Below, in pieces: positions 50,801 to 63,329 of a DNA stretch of 64,000 bases. Positions within the stretch are counted from its first letter, which is position 1, and each line of letters starts with the position of its first letter. The stretch lies in assembly GCA_028829895.1 (NCBI GenBank), contig CM054180.1:103344635-103408634 (forward strand), read 5' to 3'. The notes under the pieces were generated by a model. The model saw only the letters and a program-made list of their open reading frames with translations. It had not been told where the DNA came from and did no database searches. Both the position numbers and the translations under genes were made by a program. Source of the stretch: Sinotaia quadrata. Its lineage: Eukaryota > Mollusca > Gastropoda > Architaenioglossa > Viviparidae.

Positions 50801-53800
50801 CTCAGTGAAATATTTATAAGTGAATAATAATGGTTCCACTCCTACAATTACATAAATTCATAGATACAATACATCCAACAAGTGGTTTAGCAATTTCATT
50901 AAACAATCATTTGATCTCTATTTCGCTCTACGGGCTACAAATAGTTTAACTGTGTGTGAGCATGGCATGTTTATGCCATCTCAACATTCATACATAAACG
51001 TAATCATCGCTAACGCCACTTAGCTTCTGCGAGAGGAAATACATTAGTTCACACAATCATTTAGCAAATCACATAAATATTTTACACAACATTCTTTCAA
51101 TAATATATACAATAATTTAGAGAAATCAGTTATATTTATTACTCTCGTAATTCGTGCTCGGTATTAATGTACGGAAGAAATTGACCCCTGGACTGTGGGT
51201 GCGATGAAAGTGCATCTGCAGACGTGGGTCATTGATACATATATATATATGAATGGTCTCTAGGTCAGCTAGCAGATTCCACCACATCACGACACGGAAC
51301 GCAAATGACTAAATATGGGCATCTTGTATCTGGTTAGTGGTTCCCCCATCCTGCCATCCCCCTTCCCCTCCACGTCCTTCACCCTTTCAAGTGACCTACA
51401 TCTTAATAGGTTGTAAACACCTGTGCACAGCAGGTATGCAATCTAGCTAATGGTACCATACTTATCATAAAACAATCGAAAACCATTAATTAATTGAAAT
51501 GTTTAGCTAATTGGCATAATTTGCCTAGAACTCATCTGACAATTATTATTATTTAATCATCCATAACTAATTACAAGTGATGAGAATCTTAATTTATGTT
51601 AATAATTCTTCCAGAAGACAGCACTTGCCTCTCTCACTTGGTGGATATGTGGGCGCTGTAAACATTTTCTCTCATCCACAACATTAAAGATAAACATTTA
51701 CCATCACAATATTCCATATGTGGGAAAAATTCTTACCAAAGGAGAAGATAAATCCATCTTTTAATCTTTATTTTGCAAGCCCCCATCCACCCACCATCTC
51801 TCCAACATATGGTTATCAATATGTGTAAGAAGGTCAATAAATTTATTAAAACAGCAATCAAATATACAACATATATAAACAAAGAGCGTTGACATTTACA
51901 TCACTTCACAACAATGTTCGATTAACACTGGACAGTCATTCAATTTATCCCAGCATAGATATCAGCAATCAAATTAACATATATATACATATGTATATAA
52001 ATCAAGTTCATGGATATCATTCATCACAGAAATGAGAGTGGAGTTTTAGAGAAATAGTTAAAGTCAATGGACATAACCTATGATAGCCGCTGTCACTAGA
52101 ATGTGCTCACAATCATGCGGTTTGCAACAAGTCGCTATCTTTCTTATCTAGATGGTGGTTCTACGTACCCCTTCTAGGCATGTTAAACAACTGTTCCAGA
52201 ATCTTCAATGTGCTCTCCAAGCACACTGTGGAAAATTGTCCAGAATTTCCCATGCGCTATCAAGTACAGGGGGAATGTTCCAAAATCTTCGTGTGTGCTA
52301 CTCAACACGCCATGAGGAATGTTCAAAATAATCTTTGTGAATTCTCAAGACCAAACTAAAGCCTTAATTTTTGCTGTATTGGTTCTCGAACAGAGTTAAC
52401 TGGAATCAACTTTCAGCAAGACTTGATAAGTTCAACAATAACGTTAGAATCACACCAATGTGATTCAGTAGAGTACAGTAGTCACTGTAGTCTGCAGCGG
52501 GTCTAAAGCTTCAAAGAAAACAGGTGTACTCTGCAAAAGTCAAATTAAGTCAGCGCTAAATTTCAGGCATATTTCATCTCTAAACTTCTTTGTCTCTTTA
52601 CTCACTTTCTCAACTTACAAATAAATATCTAACAATATTCATTAGCCCAGTACACATGCAGCATAAGAAATATAGCATCAATCAAAACTCACAAGAATAA
52701 TGTTCAACGTAATCAAATTAGTGAACTTAGAAATAATGGTTCAGTTACATAAATCATTCTCCAGTTCTTATCATAGATAAACATACAAAATATGTCTATG
52801 TCCATTCTTTATCAGTTAGTTAACTTACCATAAGCTAATGATCATCTTTATGACCAGAACATATTCATGTAATCATTCCACATCACACGGAAGGTGATCT
52901 GTGTGCATGCATGCATGTGCATGTGAACTTATAACAGACACACAGAAACAGTTGTAAGTGAGCATATCCCATCATACACATGCAGATGGCAGTAATACAA
53001 CAATAGTTAAGAATTCACTGCACCACACAATCATTCATATTGGGGGGAAAAACACATCAGTGGTTAAGAACACATCAGCTTTAAGAACTTAGTTATACCA
53101 ACATGCAAAGGACATGTAATAATACAACAAAAGTAACATGTCATCATTATAGTACAAATGCAACACTTTATCACATATTGTATGCATATAAACACATAGG
53201 CATGTGTATAAGTCTGCAGTCTAACAGTGAGAGCTCAAAGCAAATTTGTGACATTTATGAGCTCAATCCAGTGCAAACATAGTACTCCATTTTGCCAACT
53301 TATTCCAATTTGTTGAAAACATTTCAGATTTATTGTTTGTCATTCTCAGGCTTGGTATGGAAAAAAATTCAAATTCTTTATTCCATATCAAGGACTTGGT
53401 GAAAATTCGTGGAGCAAAGCATACATTTGTTCATTGCCAATGCATGTAACTGGGTATGCTTGCCTTGAGATCTGCATGTATAAATTTAAAACTTAAAAGA
53501 AGTGTGCCCCTGCTCACTTTCTTTGCCCCATCTTCACAAAAGCAAACCTGAGTTTGGGATCAAGTTTGTGCGTAGCCTCCTCCTTTTACATACCTATGTA
53601 TTTGTATTTGCTTTTTGACTTACAGAAGGTTAACCGATTGGCACTATTATAAGTTACGTTCTTTCAAGTAGATTTTAAAATATTTATTTAGGGTTAGAAA
53701 GAAAATATTTTTTATGTGAGAGAGTGTAGTAACTAAATGCATCGTTGATTTGATAAAAATGAAGAGGAGATTAATAATAATATGGCAATAGGATTCTCTC

Positions 53801-56800
53801 TGGGTCTACATTCAAGTGGCACAGTTTTATTGTTTTCCTATGCTAGTTGTAGACCTCGTCAAACTTTGTATATTTGGCAGCTATATATATTTATATCGCT
53901 TAACTAAACTTAAAGAATTTGAGGTGGTGATAGAATTTTTAAAGAACATGTTGTTAATTAAATTATATTTTGCTATGATTTGAAAACAAAATTACATGTA
54001 TTTCATAATGTTTTCTGACTTTGAGATGTCTGTGCAAATAGCAAATTTGAACAGAAAGGTGGCAATTTTTTTATAATTTAATTTGTTTTTTTTCTGGCAG
54101 CATGAGATTTTTTTAAGAATTATCTTCAGAGAAGTTTTCCCTCCCTCCTTCCCTTCCCTCACTCTCACTCCTCCCTGTTCTCTGGAATTTACATCTTTTT
54201 ACTATTTTAGGACCAGTTACATTAAAGAGAACTGACTTTTCATGTGTTTGATAAAAGACTTTGACCAAGTACTAAAATTTGTAAAAACAATAGAGAAGAA
54301 ATACTCGAACTAGAAATTTAGGAGTAATATGCTTCTGAAAGTATTTGACTAAAATACACTGATATTTTGAGTGTAGAGCTAGAAAAGTGTTAACTTGACC
54401 ATGTTCTGTTTAAAAGATCAGTCAGAGTACAAGTCAGACTTCGATTACATATCAGTCGATACGCTGGCACATTCACTTCTTACTGTTTAATTTAAACAAA
54501 GGTGATAAGGAACCCCAGAAAATGGACTCTTGCCAAGTAGTGAAAGCAAAATCAATAATCACATTTCTCTATGGCAGAGTACAATTTATTCATATTGCAT
54601 TTCTACACATGCCATAACATTGCATTAATTTTTAATGTTTTCATTATGATTTAATTATGAATTTATATCCATGTTTGTTTCTGTTCATCTGTACCACTTG
54701 ATTTTGATTCAGCAGTCTAGTTCTGAGCAAACATTCTTGAAGCATTTTCTACTTTAAAAATAATATTCTATAAAGGTGTGAGCCTGTACATTGATTTAGT
54801 TTGCTTAATGTAATAGCACACGTTTTAAATACTTCTCCCTCTCATCTGCCTAACACAGCAATTTAACATACATTACCTGACTTATTACTAATTAAAAAAA
54901 TAAAAATAATCACCATTTAAAATCCATATATATATACATATATGTGTGTGTGTCTGTGTGCATTACATCTCATAAATTTAAGTAACTGTTGAATTCTGTA
55001 TTAGACATATGTAGTTTATTTACTCAGATTACTGCAATTGCTAGTGCATGGATCTGTCAAATAAGTCAAGTGTACTATTGGCATTATTACTGTTAAGTAA
55101 TTCTTTTCGAGCATGTTGCTGTATTTTATAAATAAATTAGATAATATTCTCTTAAGTTTTAGTAAGCATTAAATTAAAAAACCAATATGTAGCTTTGTGA
55201 AATAAATTATTAGTGGCTAAATTTTTCAGTTTTTCTGATATAAAGGGAAGACTACCCTACATAAGTCGTCAGTTTTCATGACTCACTCACAGTTTGTCTG
55301 CTGGTGAGCTTGATCAGAACTAAATTGAAAACACCAGATCTTGCCTGTGTTAGTGAATAGCTTTTTAAGTGGCTGCATTATAAATCTTTATTGCCACTAA
55401 AGCTGTCTAAAAAATTCAAGAACTCAACACATAAATCCAAGGTCTTGGTTCAGGATCACAATAGTTGGAGCATACATTCAGAGAATAAGCAGAAAGTACT
55501 GTGCAGTGTTTCAAAGCAGTTATAAGTTATGAAATTTCAACCACATAAACAGTTTCACTTTGTGCTTGAATTAGAAAGCTTTCAATTTTTTCATGGACTA
55601 CATTGTACAACACTTTATAGATGAAACAGAGACATAAAGCAGGCATATTTAGCGCGTTCAGTACATTGTACAACACTTTATAGATGAAACAGAGACATAA
55701 AGCAGGCATATTTAGCGCATTCAGTACATTGTACAACACTTTATAGATGAAACAGAGACATAAAGCAGGCATATTTAGCGCGTTCAGTACATTGTACAAC
55801 ACTTTATAGATGATACAGAGACATAAAGCAGGCATATTTAGCGCGTTCAGTACATTGTACAACACTTTATAGATGATACAGAGACATAAAGCAGGCATAT
55901 TTAGCGCGTTCAGTACATTGTACAACACTTTATAGATGATACAGAGACATAAAGCAGGCATATTTAGCGCGTTCAGTACATTGTACAACACTTTATAGAT
56001 GATACAGAGACATAAAGCAGGCATATTTAGCGCGTTCAGTACAGTGTACAACACTTTATAGATGATACAGAGACATAAAGCAGGCATATTTAGCGCGTTC
56101 AGTACATTGTACAACACTTTATAGATGATACAGAGACATAAAGCAGGCATATTTAGCGCGTTCAGTACATTGTACAACACTTTATAGATGATACAGAGAC
56201 ATAAAGCAGGCATATTTAGCGCGTTCAGTACATTGTACAACACTTTATAGATGATACAGAGACATAAAGCAGGCATATTTAGCGCGTTCAGTACATTGTA
56301 CAACACTTTATAGATGATACAGAGACATAAAGCAGGCATATTTAGCGCGTTCAGTACATTGTACAACACTTTATAGATGATACAGAGACATAAAGCAGGC
56401 ATATTTAGCGCGTTCAGTACATTGTACAACACTTTATAGATGATACAGAGACATAAAGCAGGCATATTTAGCGCGTTCAGTACATTGTACAACACTTTAT
56501 AGATGATACAGAGACATAAAGCAGGCATATTTAGCGCGTTCAGTACATTGTACAACACTTTATAGATGATACAGAGACATAAAGCAGGCATATTTAGCGC
56601 GTTCAGTACATTGTACAACACTTTATAGATGATACAGAGACATAAAGCAGGCATATTTAGCGCATTCAGTACATTGTACAACACTTTATAGATGATACAG
56701 AGACATAAAGCAGGCATATTTAGCGCGTTCAGTACATTGTACAACACTTTATAGATGATACAGAGACATAAAGCAGGCATATTTAGCGCGTTCAGTACAT

Positions 56801-59800
56801 TGTACAACACTTTATAGATGATACAGAGACATAAAGCAGGCATATTTAGCGCGTTCAGTACATTGTACAACACTTTATAGATGATACAGAGACATAAAGC
56901 AGGCATATTTAGCTCGTTCAGTACATTGTACAACACTTTATAGATGATACAGAGACATAAAGCAGGCATATTTAGCTCGTTCAGTACATTGTACAACACT
57001 TTATAGATGATACAGAGACATAAAGCAGGCATATTTAGCTCGTTCAGTACATTGTACAACACTTTATAGATGATACAGAGACATAAAGCAGGCATATTTA
57101 GCTCGTTCAGTACATTGTACAACACTTTATAGATGATACAGAGACATAAAGCAGGCATATTTAGCGCGTTCAGTACATTGTACAACACTTTATAGATGAT
57201 ACAGAGACATAAAGCAGGCATATTTAGCGCGTTCAGTACATTGTACAACACTTTATAGATGATACAGAGACATAAAGCAGGCATATTTAGCGCGTTCAGT
57301 ACATTGTACAACACTTTATAGATGATACAGAGACATAAAGCAGGCATATTTAGCGCGTTCAGTACATTGTACAACACTTTATAGATGATACAGAGACATA
57401 AAGCAGGCATATTTAGCGCGTTCAGTACATTGTACAACACTTTATAGATGATACAGAGACATAAAGCAGGCATATTTAGCGCGTTCAGTACATTGTACAA
57501 CACTTTATAGATGATACAGAGACATAAAGCAGGCATATTTAGCGCGTTCAGTACATTGTACAACACTTTATAGATGATACAGAGACATAAAGCAGGCATA
57601 TTTAGCGCGTTCAGTACATTGTACAACACTTTATAGATGATACAGAGACATAAAGCAGGCATATTTAGCGCGTTCAGTACATTGTACAACACTTTATAGA
57701 TGATACAGAGACATAAAGCAGGCATATTTAGCGCGTTCAGTACATTGTACAACACTTTATAGATGATACAGAGACATAAAGCAGGCATATTTAGCGCGTT
57801 CAGTACATTGTACAACACTTTATAGATGATACAGAGACATAAAGCAGGCATATTTAGCGCGTTCAGTACATTGTACAACACTTTATAGATGATACAGAGA
57901 CATAAAGCAGGCATATTTAGTGCGTTCAATATAATGCATTCGTCACTATCTCTTGGGTGGTGTTTTTTTACAAAAATAGTTCGATTTGACTGCAGCTATA
58001 GTGGGGGTGGGTTGTCTAGGAACTGTGGAGATAGTTGTGCACAACTTTGGTGGGGTATAGGTTGTCCAGAAACTGTAGCGATAGACATGGTTATGTACAT
58101 ATAATTATTATGATAGATTTATATATTGTTGAAAAAAAATCATGTCATAGACATATGTGGGAAAAGATGTTTGTTCATGTATTTCTGTGTGTGCATTAAT
58201 AGTGTGTGTGTGTATATATATATCTGTCATTGACTTATGGTGTGTGAGTAGGAAATATGTTTGTGCATGTATATCTGTATGGTGTGTTAATAGTTAAGAA
58301 AGTCCTTGATTACACCTGGGGCAGTGTATGTACAGGCTGAGAAGAAAAGGTGATTGTTGAGCAAACGCTCCTGTGGAAAACGGTTAAGGAATTGACAAGA
58401 GACGGAGAGGTTGAATGAGCAGGGTGAATGTCTTACCTAGAGATAGGTGACAACTGCATGACTTAAAAAATGCACTGTGGGATGCAAGCCTTATATAAAG
58501 AGAACTTTCTGTTCTGGGGTTGTTTGCATGTTGTGCAGCATCTGTTGCATTCATATGTGCTGTGCGTGCTGCCATGCTTTATGCTGTATTGATTTAAATC
58601 ATATCTTTAATTTGCTGAACACCTTAAGATGTCTTATCTTGGCATGCTGACTTCTCTCCTCCCCTCCCCTTGATATTGACACCCATGTTTTTTCTAGCTT
58701 TTATTAATAATATTATTAAGGAGATTATGTTCATGACAACCCAGTTTTCAGGTGTGTTTAAACTGTGCTTACCTTGTGGTGGTTTTTAGTTTGTTGGATC
58801 ACAGGCATAACACATAAACATTTTGTTGATGAGTCTTTTTTTTTTTGAGTCACTGTTACTGTTAAAAAACCATATACACGCGTTTATTTGTAGATATATA
58901 ATACTATTGTACTAGTTTGACATTAGTAAATTAATTAATATTAAAAATGCAAACTTCCTTATTTTTCAAAAAATCAATCAACTCTTTGTTATTCTGAATC
59001 TAATTAAGTTGACTTGTGCATTTATGCATCAGTGAAGAAAGTTTGTATATTCTTCATCATAGTGGAAAACATTGTGTTCAAATGCTGATATTTGTGAGTT
59101 ATAATTGCAAGAGGTATTTTTGGTGGTGGGGGAGGGTGGTGGTTGTTTGGGGGAGGGGGTATCTAACACATTTTACATTTTATAGGTTGCTTTGTGTTAT
59201 ATATATTTCTGTTTAGTTATGATATTATTTTACAAAAATGTTAGCATTTGATTCAGATAAAAATTCAAGAACTGTACATTTTAAACAGTAAATTAATGGA
59301 AATAATTTAGTTGTTACTGAGGTATCAAAGGAGATGTAAATCACTAGATGTCAGTGATAACGTAGATTGCTAGGTGTCGGTGATGCATTAAAAGAAAAGA
59401 TTTAGAAACCAGTGACGTATTAAAGGGACTGATTGAGATAATGTGTTGTATTAAAAGAGCTGATATACATGTATATAATGTATTCAAGAAACTGATGTAG
59501 ATATAAATGTGGTCAAGGGACAGATTCTGTAAAAAAAAACAAAAAAACTCTGAGTTAATTAATTGCTTGAAAATGATAATTTACAGGAGTTATTTCAGTA
59601 TACCTAAGCACAACATTTCAGGACTTATCAGAAAAGATTTTATATATATTTTACTAATATAATAGTAAATTATTTTTTTTCAAAAATTCACATAAAAAAT
59701 TGTTTAAAAAAAGTTTTTCCATATATCTCTTTTCTTATTTCTTTATGATCTCTAGGTAATATTTCTGTTTTTGAAAATCCATTTTAATGCTTAGGAATGA

Positions 59801-62517
59801 TTACATAAAAAAGTTCTGTAAGAACCAGAATTAGTACATCAATAATAGAGTTAAATGATAGAGTCACTTTTACCCTGAATAGTATGATTACAAAAGTGTG
59901 TGCACACATGCAGTGTTATAAAAACTGAATTTCTTTACTTGGATATTTATTTCATTGCTATCTTAGAACTGTAAAATGTGACCACCCACCCCTGCACAGT
60001 CACAAATGTTGGTAATGGTTTGGGGAGCTCATTTATATTTAGATAATGAATTAATGAAGCCAATGTGAATAGTGTAATTGATTAGAGAAACTAATGTACA
60101 TAATGTCCGTAGCTACTAAGTACAGTGTACTCACTGTACTGTATAATAAACTAGAGGAGTTAATTTATATGCATTTATATTATAATGGATTACAGATCTG
60201 GTAGACATGTAGATGACAGATTAATGGAACTAATTTATTTGTAGATAATGGATTTAAAGAGTTATTTATATGTAGATTATAGGTTGAAGGAACTGTTCAT
60301 TTAGGTGTATATCACTATATGATTGATTAGAGAAGCTAATTTTTTTGGGGGGAATGATGAATATAGATAATGAATTGGTAATGGTAGGGGTTAGGCAGGA
60401 AGTGTTTTAAGCATTTCTGGTAATTTTCTTTCTCTTGCCCAGCTATTCAGAAATTTCTAGGCATTGGCAATTTGGGGCCTAGCAAATTGCCAATGTAATC
60501 TTTTCCAGTGCAGGAGTACTAAGCACAACATAGCAATATCAGTGCAATTATCACATTATCTCGAATGAGACAATTTTTTTTCACCCCCTATGGTGTTTCT
60601 CTCTTGGCTAATATTTTACCTTCAGCATATGTATAATATAGTTTGCTTTCCAGAAGTCTGGTGTATGTGGGAATAGTGGAGATAGTAATAGTGGAGATAT
60701 AATTGATAGTAATAGTGGAGATTGTGATAAATCCAAGATGGCTTTTAAGATCATTGTCTACTGAGTCATTGCTAAAGTGCCTCTTTCTTTCACTGGCAAA
60801 GAAGCAGAGTTGTAATAGTGTGATAATTCACTCTCTGTTTGGACCCCTGATTAAATGCATGCTCATGTTAGGCAACATTCTTTGATTGGTTTGTAATATT
60901 TATATAGTTGTAGTAATTGTTAAATTGGCTCTTGGTGAAAAATAGGTGTGGGGAGGGAAATGTTATAAATTAAGTAGGGAAATGTTATAAATTAAAGTAG
61001 GGAAATGTTATAAATTAAAGTAGGGAAATGTTATAAATTAAGTAGGGAAATGTTATAAATTAAAGTAGAGAAATGTTATAAATTAAGTAGGGAAATGTTA
61101 TAAATTAAAGTAGGGAAATGTTATAAATTAAAGTAGGGAAATGTTATAAATTAAGTAGGGAAATGTTATAAATTAAGTAGGGAAATGTTATAAATTAAAG
61201 TAGAGAAATGTTATAAATTATAAGTATCACAGTAACTTGCTGCTTAAAATGCAAGTTATATTCACTGAAAGTGTACAACCACGAACATGTATATTAATTA
61301 TTATCTAATCACAGACATTTATAATCTTGCTTGAGGTGTAACAATAATGTTCATTTTTGTGTGGTAAAGAATGAAAAGAGATTGTTGCAGTGGGTCATAA
61401 ACTAAACCACAAGTAAATATTCTTCAGATATTTTTAGCATAATATATATATATATAAATATATATTATTGTAAAATAAATAAATAAGGGATTTTATGGTT
61501 GTAAGCTTTTCTACAGGTTTCTACGGGCTACAACAGGTTTCAGAGCCATCTGAGCGGTACTTCTCCTGCTGTGTCTGAAGTTGTGGGCAGTACTTGCTAT
61601 AGTGTTATGTGTTCTTTATTCTATTGTGTTTGAAATGAGGAATACTTGCTATAGTGTTATGTGTACTTCACTCTAGTTGTGTCTGAAGTTTTGTGGGCAG
61701 TACTTGCTATAGTGTTATGTGTTCTTTATTCTATTGTGTTTGAAATGAGAAATACTTGCCATAGTGTTATATGTACTTCACTCTAGTTGTGTCTGAAGTT
61801 TTGTGGGCAGTACTTGCTATAGTGTTATGTGTTCTTTATTCTATTGTGTTTGAAATGAGAAATACTTGCCATAGTGTTATATGTACTTCACTCTTGTTGT
61901 GTCTGAAGTTGTGATGAGTTTAAGATAAAACCATCATGTCATGATTTTGATAAAACACCAAGTAGCACTCCACACATTTTGCCCTGCCATTTTTTTTTTA
62001 TATAAAAAGCAGTTAACCAGAAGCTTTTAAGTGTTATGTAAAGTTTAGTGTCTGTTTAATACCATCGTTTATGTTATATGATGTTTCTGCTCCACAGACT
62101 ATGATCATGTGCAATGACATGTCTGTAAATTAGTAAATTACTTGTTTGAAAACATTCTTTTTAAGTTAAATTGGAGCTTTATTTTTCTTGCGTGTATTTA
62201 CTGACTTCTCATTCAGATTTCCACGAGTCTTGATCTTGTTTGTTATTTGTGGGATTGATTTTGTATTCCATAGATCAGCATCCGGTTCCATGAGGTCATT
62301 GACAACACATTTGAATATCCTTCTGAAGCATCAATGCTTGATGAATATATGCAAGCACATCCAGATGAAGTATTTGTGCTGGAACAGGAAAATGATTTCA
62401 ACGAGTCTTCAGATGACTATGACTTTTCTGTGGACGAGGTTCTTGATACACCCCGCGGAGAAAGCGACGAGAGTTTTAAGGAGCCTCTTAAATCAAATAC
62501 ATCTCTAGGCCACTCAG
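37485..62517 (+). CDS. TPRN: Taperin/phostensin-family protein (2 exons visible, 3' partial)
   Basis: Homologue of taperin, an actin-associated regulator of protein phosphatase 1 known from the base of hair-cell stereocilia. Visible coding exons are 37485-40136 (884 codons) and 62274-62517 (81 codons plus one base), joined in phase 0. Segments I can align to recalled human taperin are IYDNPF (about 100-105; human ENPF), GFVHKLLDKF (150-159; human RVSRLLERF), DDIILIENPPP (271-281; human DSVLIIET) and, decisively, NIEFIGACVSLGRSLLDKNR-KMK running into ISIRFHEVIDN-TFEYPSEAS (862-905; human EIEVIGGYLALQ...KMKISF...TFEYPSES). Between them is long, low-complexity, Ser/Pro/Lys-rich, probably disordered sequence, and the tail is acidic. 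The protein is already longer than human taperin (about 711). The N-terminal 'PAWK' element of vertebrate members was not seen. The final exons lie beyond the window. Confidence 0.85.
41760..42235. repeat. 38-bp minisatellite
   Basis: GTGATTCTTCTGTGGTAGTT starts at 41791, 41829, 41867, 41905 and 41943, exactly 38 bp apart. Increasingly decayed copies with TTGTAACTTGTTTGTAAATG continue to about 42235. Confidence 0.9.
42680..42864. repeat. CA/CCTCAC-rich simple-sequence block
   Basis: Interrupted (CA)n with CCCATCC, TCCTCACA and ACACCCC motifs. Confidence 0.8.
43840..44068. repeat. 37-bp minisatellite with ATGCATGCAT core, 6 copies
   Basis: Units contain GTGTTTATAATGCATGCATT then TAGGATACATGGGAGAT. 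The first two copies carry 'gatgtg' and the later ones 'gatacat'. Each unit has a TGCATGCA palindrome. Confidence 0.9.
44070..46800. other. Intronic AT-rich stretch
   Basis: No recognisable gene or array apart from a short TG run near 46171-46181. The short ORFs lack splice context and family likeness. Confidence 0.7.
48314..48363. repeat. (CT)n microsatellite with interruptions
   Basis: CT dinucleotides interrupted by ACTTT and ACTC. Confidence 0.9.
48507..48531. repeat. Poly(T) run
   Basis: About 25 uninterrupted T. It could mark an old retroposon inserted on the minus strand. Confidence 0.85.
49300..53340. other. Intronic stretch of unclear origin, no gene recognised
   Basis: Composition shifts to C/A-rich relative to the T-rich flanks, which hints at an old inserted element in reverse orientation. 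No coding remnant, LTR or inverted repeat could be shown. It includes a heat-shock-element-like site at 52194-52206 and short AT tracts near 51239. Confidence 0.45.
53351..53392. other. Short imperfect inverted repeat (hairpin)
   Basis: CTTGGTATGGAA and TTCCATATCAAG pair at 11 of 12 positions around an 18-base A/T-rich spacer. Confidence 0.6.
55600..57930. repeat. 63-bp minisatellite, 37 tandem copies
   Basis: A highly homogeneous array. Each 63-bp unit includes CATTGTACAACACTTTATAG, GATGATACAGAGACATAAAG and CAGGCATATTTAGCGCGTTC. The first three copies have GATGAAACA instead of GATGATACA, four adjacent copies near 56910-57105 have AGCTCG instead of AGCGCG, one has ACAGTGTAC, and two have GCGCATTC. 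Because 63 is divisible by three and one minus-strand frame lacks stops, an 800-codon ORF (57929-55527) crosses it. I treat the array as satellite DNA, not a gene. Confidence 0.96.
57931..60949. other. Intronic AT-rich stretch with diffuse repeats
   Basis: It includes a doubled 'GGTTGTC(T/C)AG(G/A)AACTGT' phrase near 58010-58080, TG/AT runs near 58203-58222 and loosely repeated 'agataatgaattaa.ggaactaattta' units at about 60030-60370. No gene recognised. Confidence 0.65.
60950..61220. repeat. 21/22-bp minisatellite, 12 copies
   Basis: Twelve units share GGGAAATGTTATAAATTAA. Spacing alternates between 21 and 22 bp (TTAAGTAG or TTAAAGTAG). Two units have GAGAAATG. Confidence 0.95.
61567..61915. 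repeat. About 110-bp tandem repeat, 3 copies
   Basis: GTGTCTGAAG starts at 61571, 61679, 61789 and 61899. Within each unit the phrase ATACTTGC(T/C)ATAGTGTTAT or its sister CAGTACTTGCTATAGTGTTA occurs twice, so each unit is itself an older duplication. Confidence 0.9.
62274..62517 (+). CDS. TPRN: Taperin-like exon 2 (PP1-docking/TFEYPSE exon)
   Basis: The acceptor is CCATAG|ATC and the donor CTCAG|GTAACC. It reads ISIRFHEVIDNTFEYPSEAS, then an acidic stretch with VFVLEQENDFNESSDDYDFS and ends SNTSLGHS plus one base. It joins exon 1 in phase 0 and leaves phase 1, so at least one more exon must follow. Confidence 0.9.
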
Positions 62518-63292
62518 GTAACCATAGTTTAAAATGTTTCACACGTGCATGTTCGTGTATGCACATGTATATGTGTGAGAAATCAGGAGGGTAATCAGCC
62601 CCTGCCTGCATCCACAATGAAAATGTTTATGTTAGATTTGCAGTCATTGTTTCATTTAGCCTCTTTTGGTCTGTTGAAATCATTTTTAAAACTTCATTCA
62701 GAACTGTTTGAATACCTATACCTCCTATTCTGTGGCATCTACTAGGCTTAAATTTGGCATGCAGAAAACTAAGATATTGTCCCAGAACAAAGAAGACCAG
62801 ATAAGTAATACAATTAGCAAAGATTAAAAAGTAACAATAGATTTAAAAAAATAGTATTTTTCTAATACCCTTTAATTAACACTTCATTTAAAAGTAGATT
62901 TTTTTTAAAAATCCAGATTGAGTAAACTTCATGTACAAAGCAGATGTGTGTGACTCCGTTTTACAACATAACATTATTGAAGAGTGAACAATGTTTACCT
63001 GTCAAACACGTCAATTCTGTTATTCTCTGAAGTCATTTATTTTATAGACGCACATTTTTGTTGTCAAACAGTAGCATTTCTTTCTTGGAGTAATATGTTG
63101 TTAAGTTTTAACATGCTGTAGGCAACTCCTAGTGATCCCCATAAGGGTCCTGGAATTCCCACTTTGGTGCACTGTGATCTTTGGATATAATTAACTTAAA
63201 ATATCATATTCTATTTCCAGAATTAGCCTTTTTTCCCCACAGGTCATAGCCTGTGGGAAACTTATTGTTTGGTTGGAGCTTGATTTTATTAT

Positions 63293-63329
<37 letters not shown>

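Larger units (their letters stand above)
40137..62273 (+). other. 22.1-kb taperin-like intron
   Basis: It separates the disordered coding exon from the PP1-docking exon. No nested gene could be supported on either strand. It holds many minisatellites, CA/GT tracts, a CpG-rich stretch (about 46.8-49.3 kb) and the large 63-bp array (55.6-57.9 kb). Confidence 0.85.

Noticed and set aside
55527..57929. 800-codon minus-strand ORF as a repeat protein gene
   Set aside because: It is the by-product of a 63-bp tandem repeat whose period is divisible by three. There are no splice signals, no homology, and variation appears by block duplication rather than codon-wise.
55600..57930. CRISPR array
   Set aside because: The units are contiguous and identical without unique spacers, and the genome is animal.
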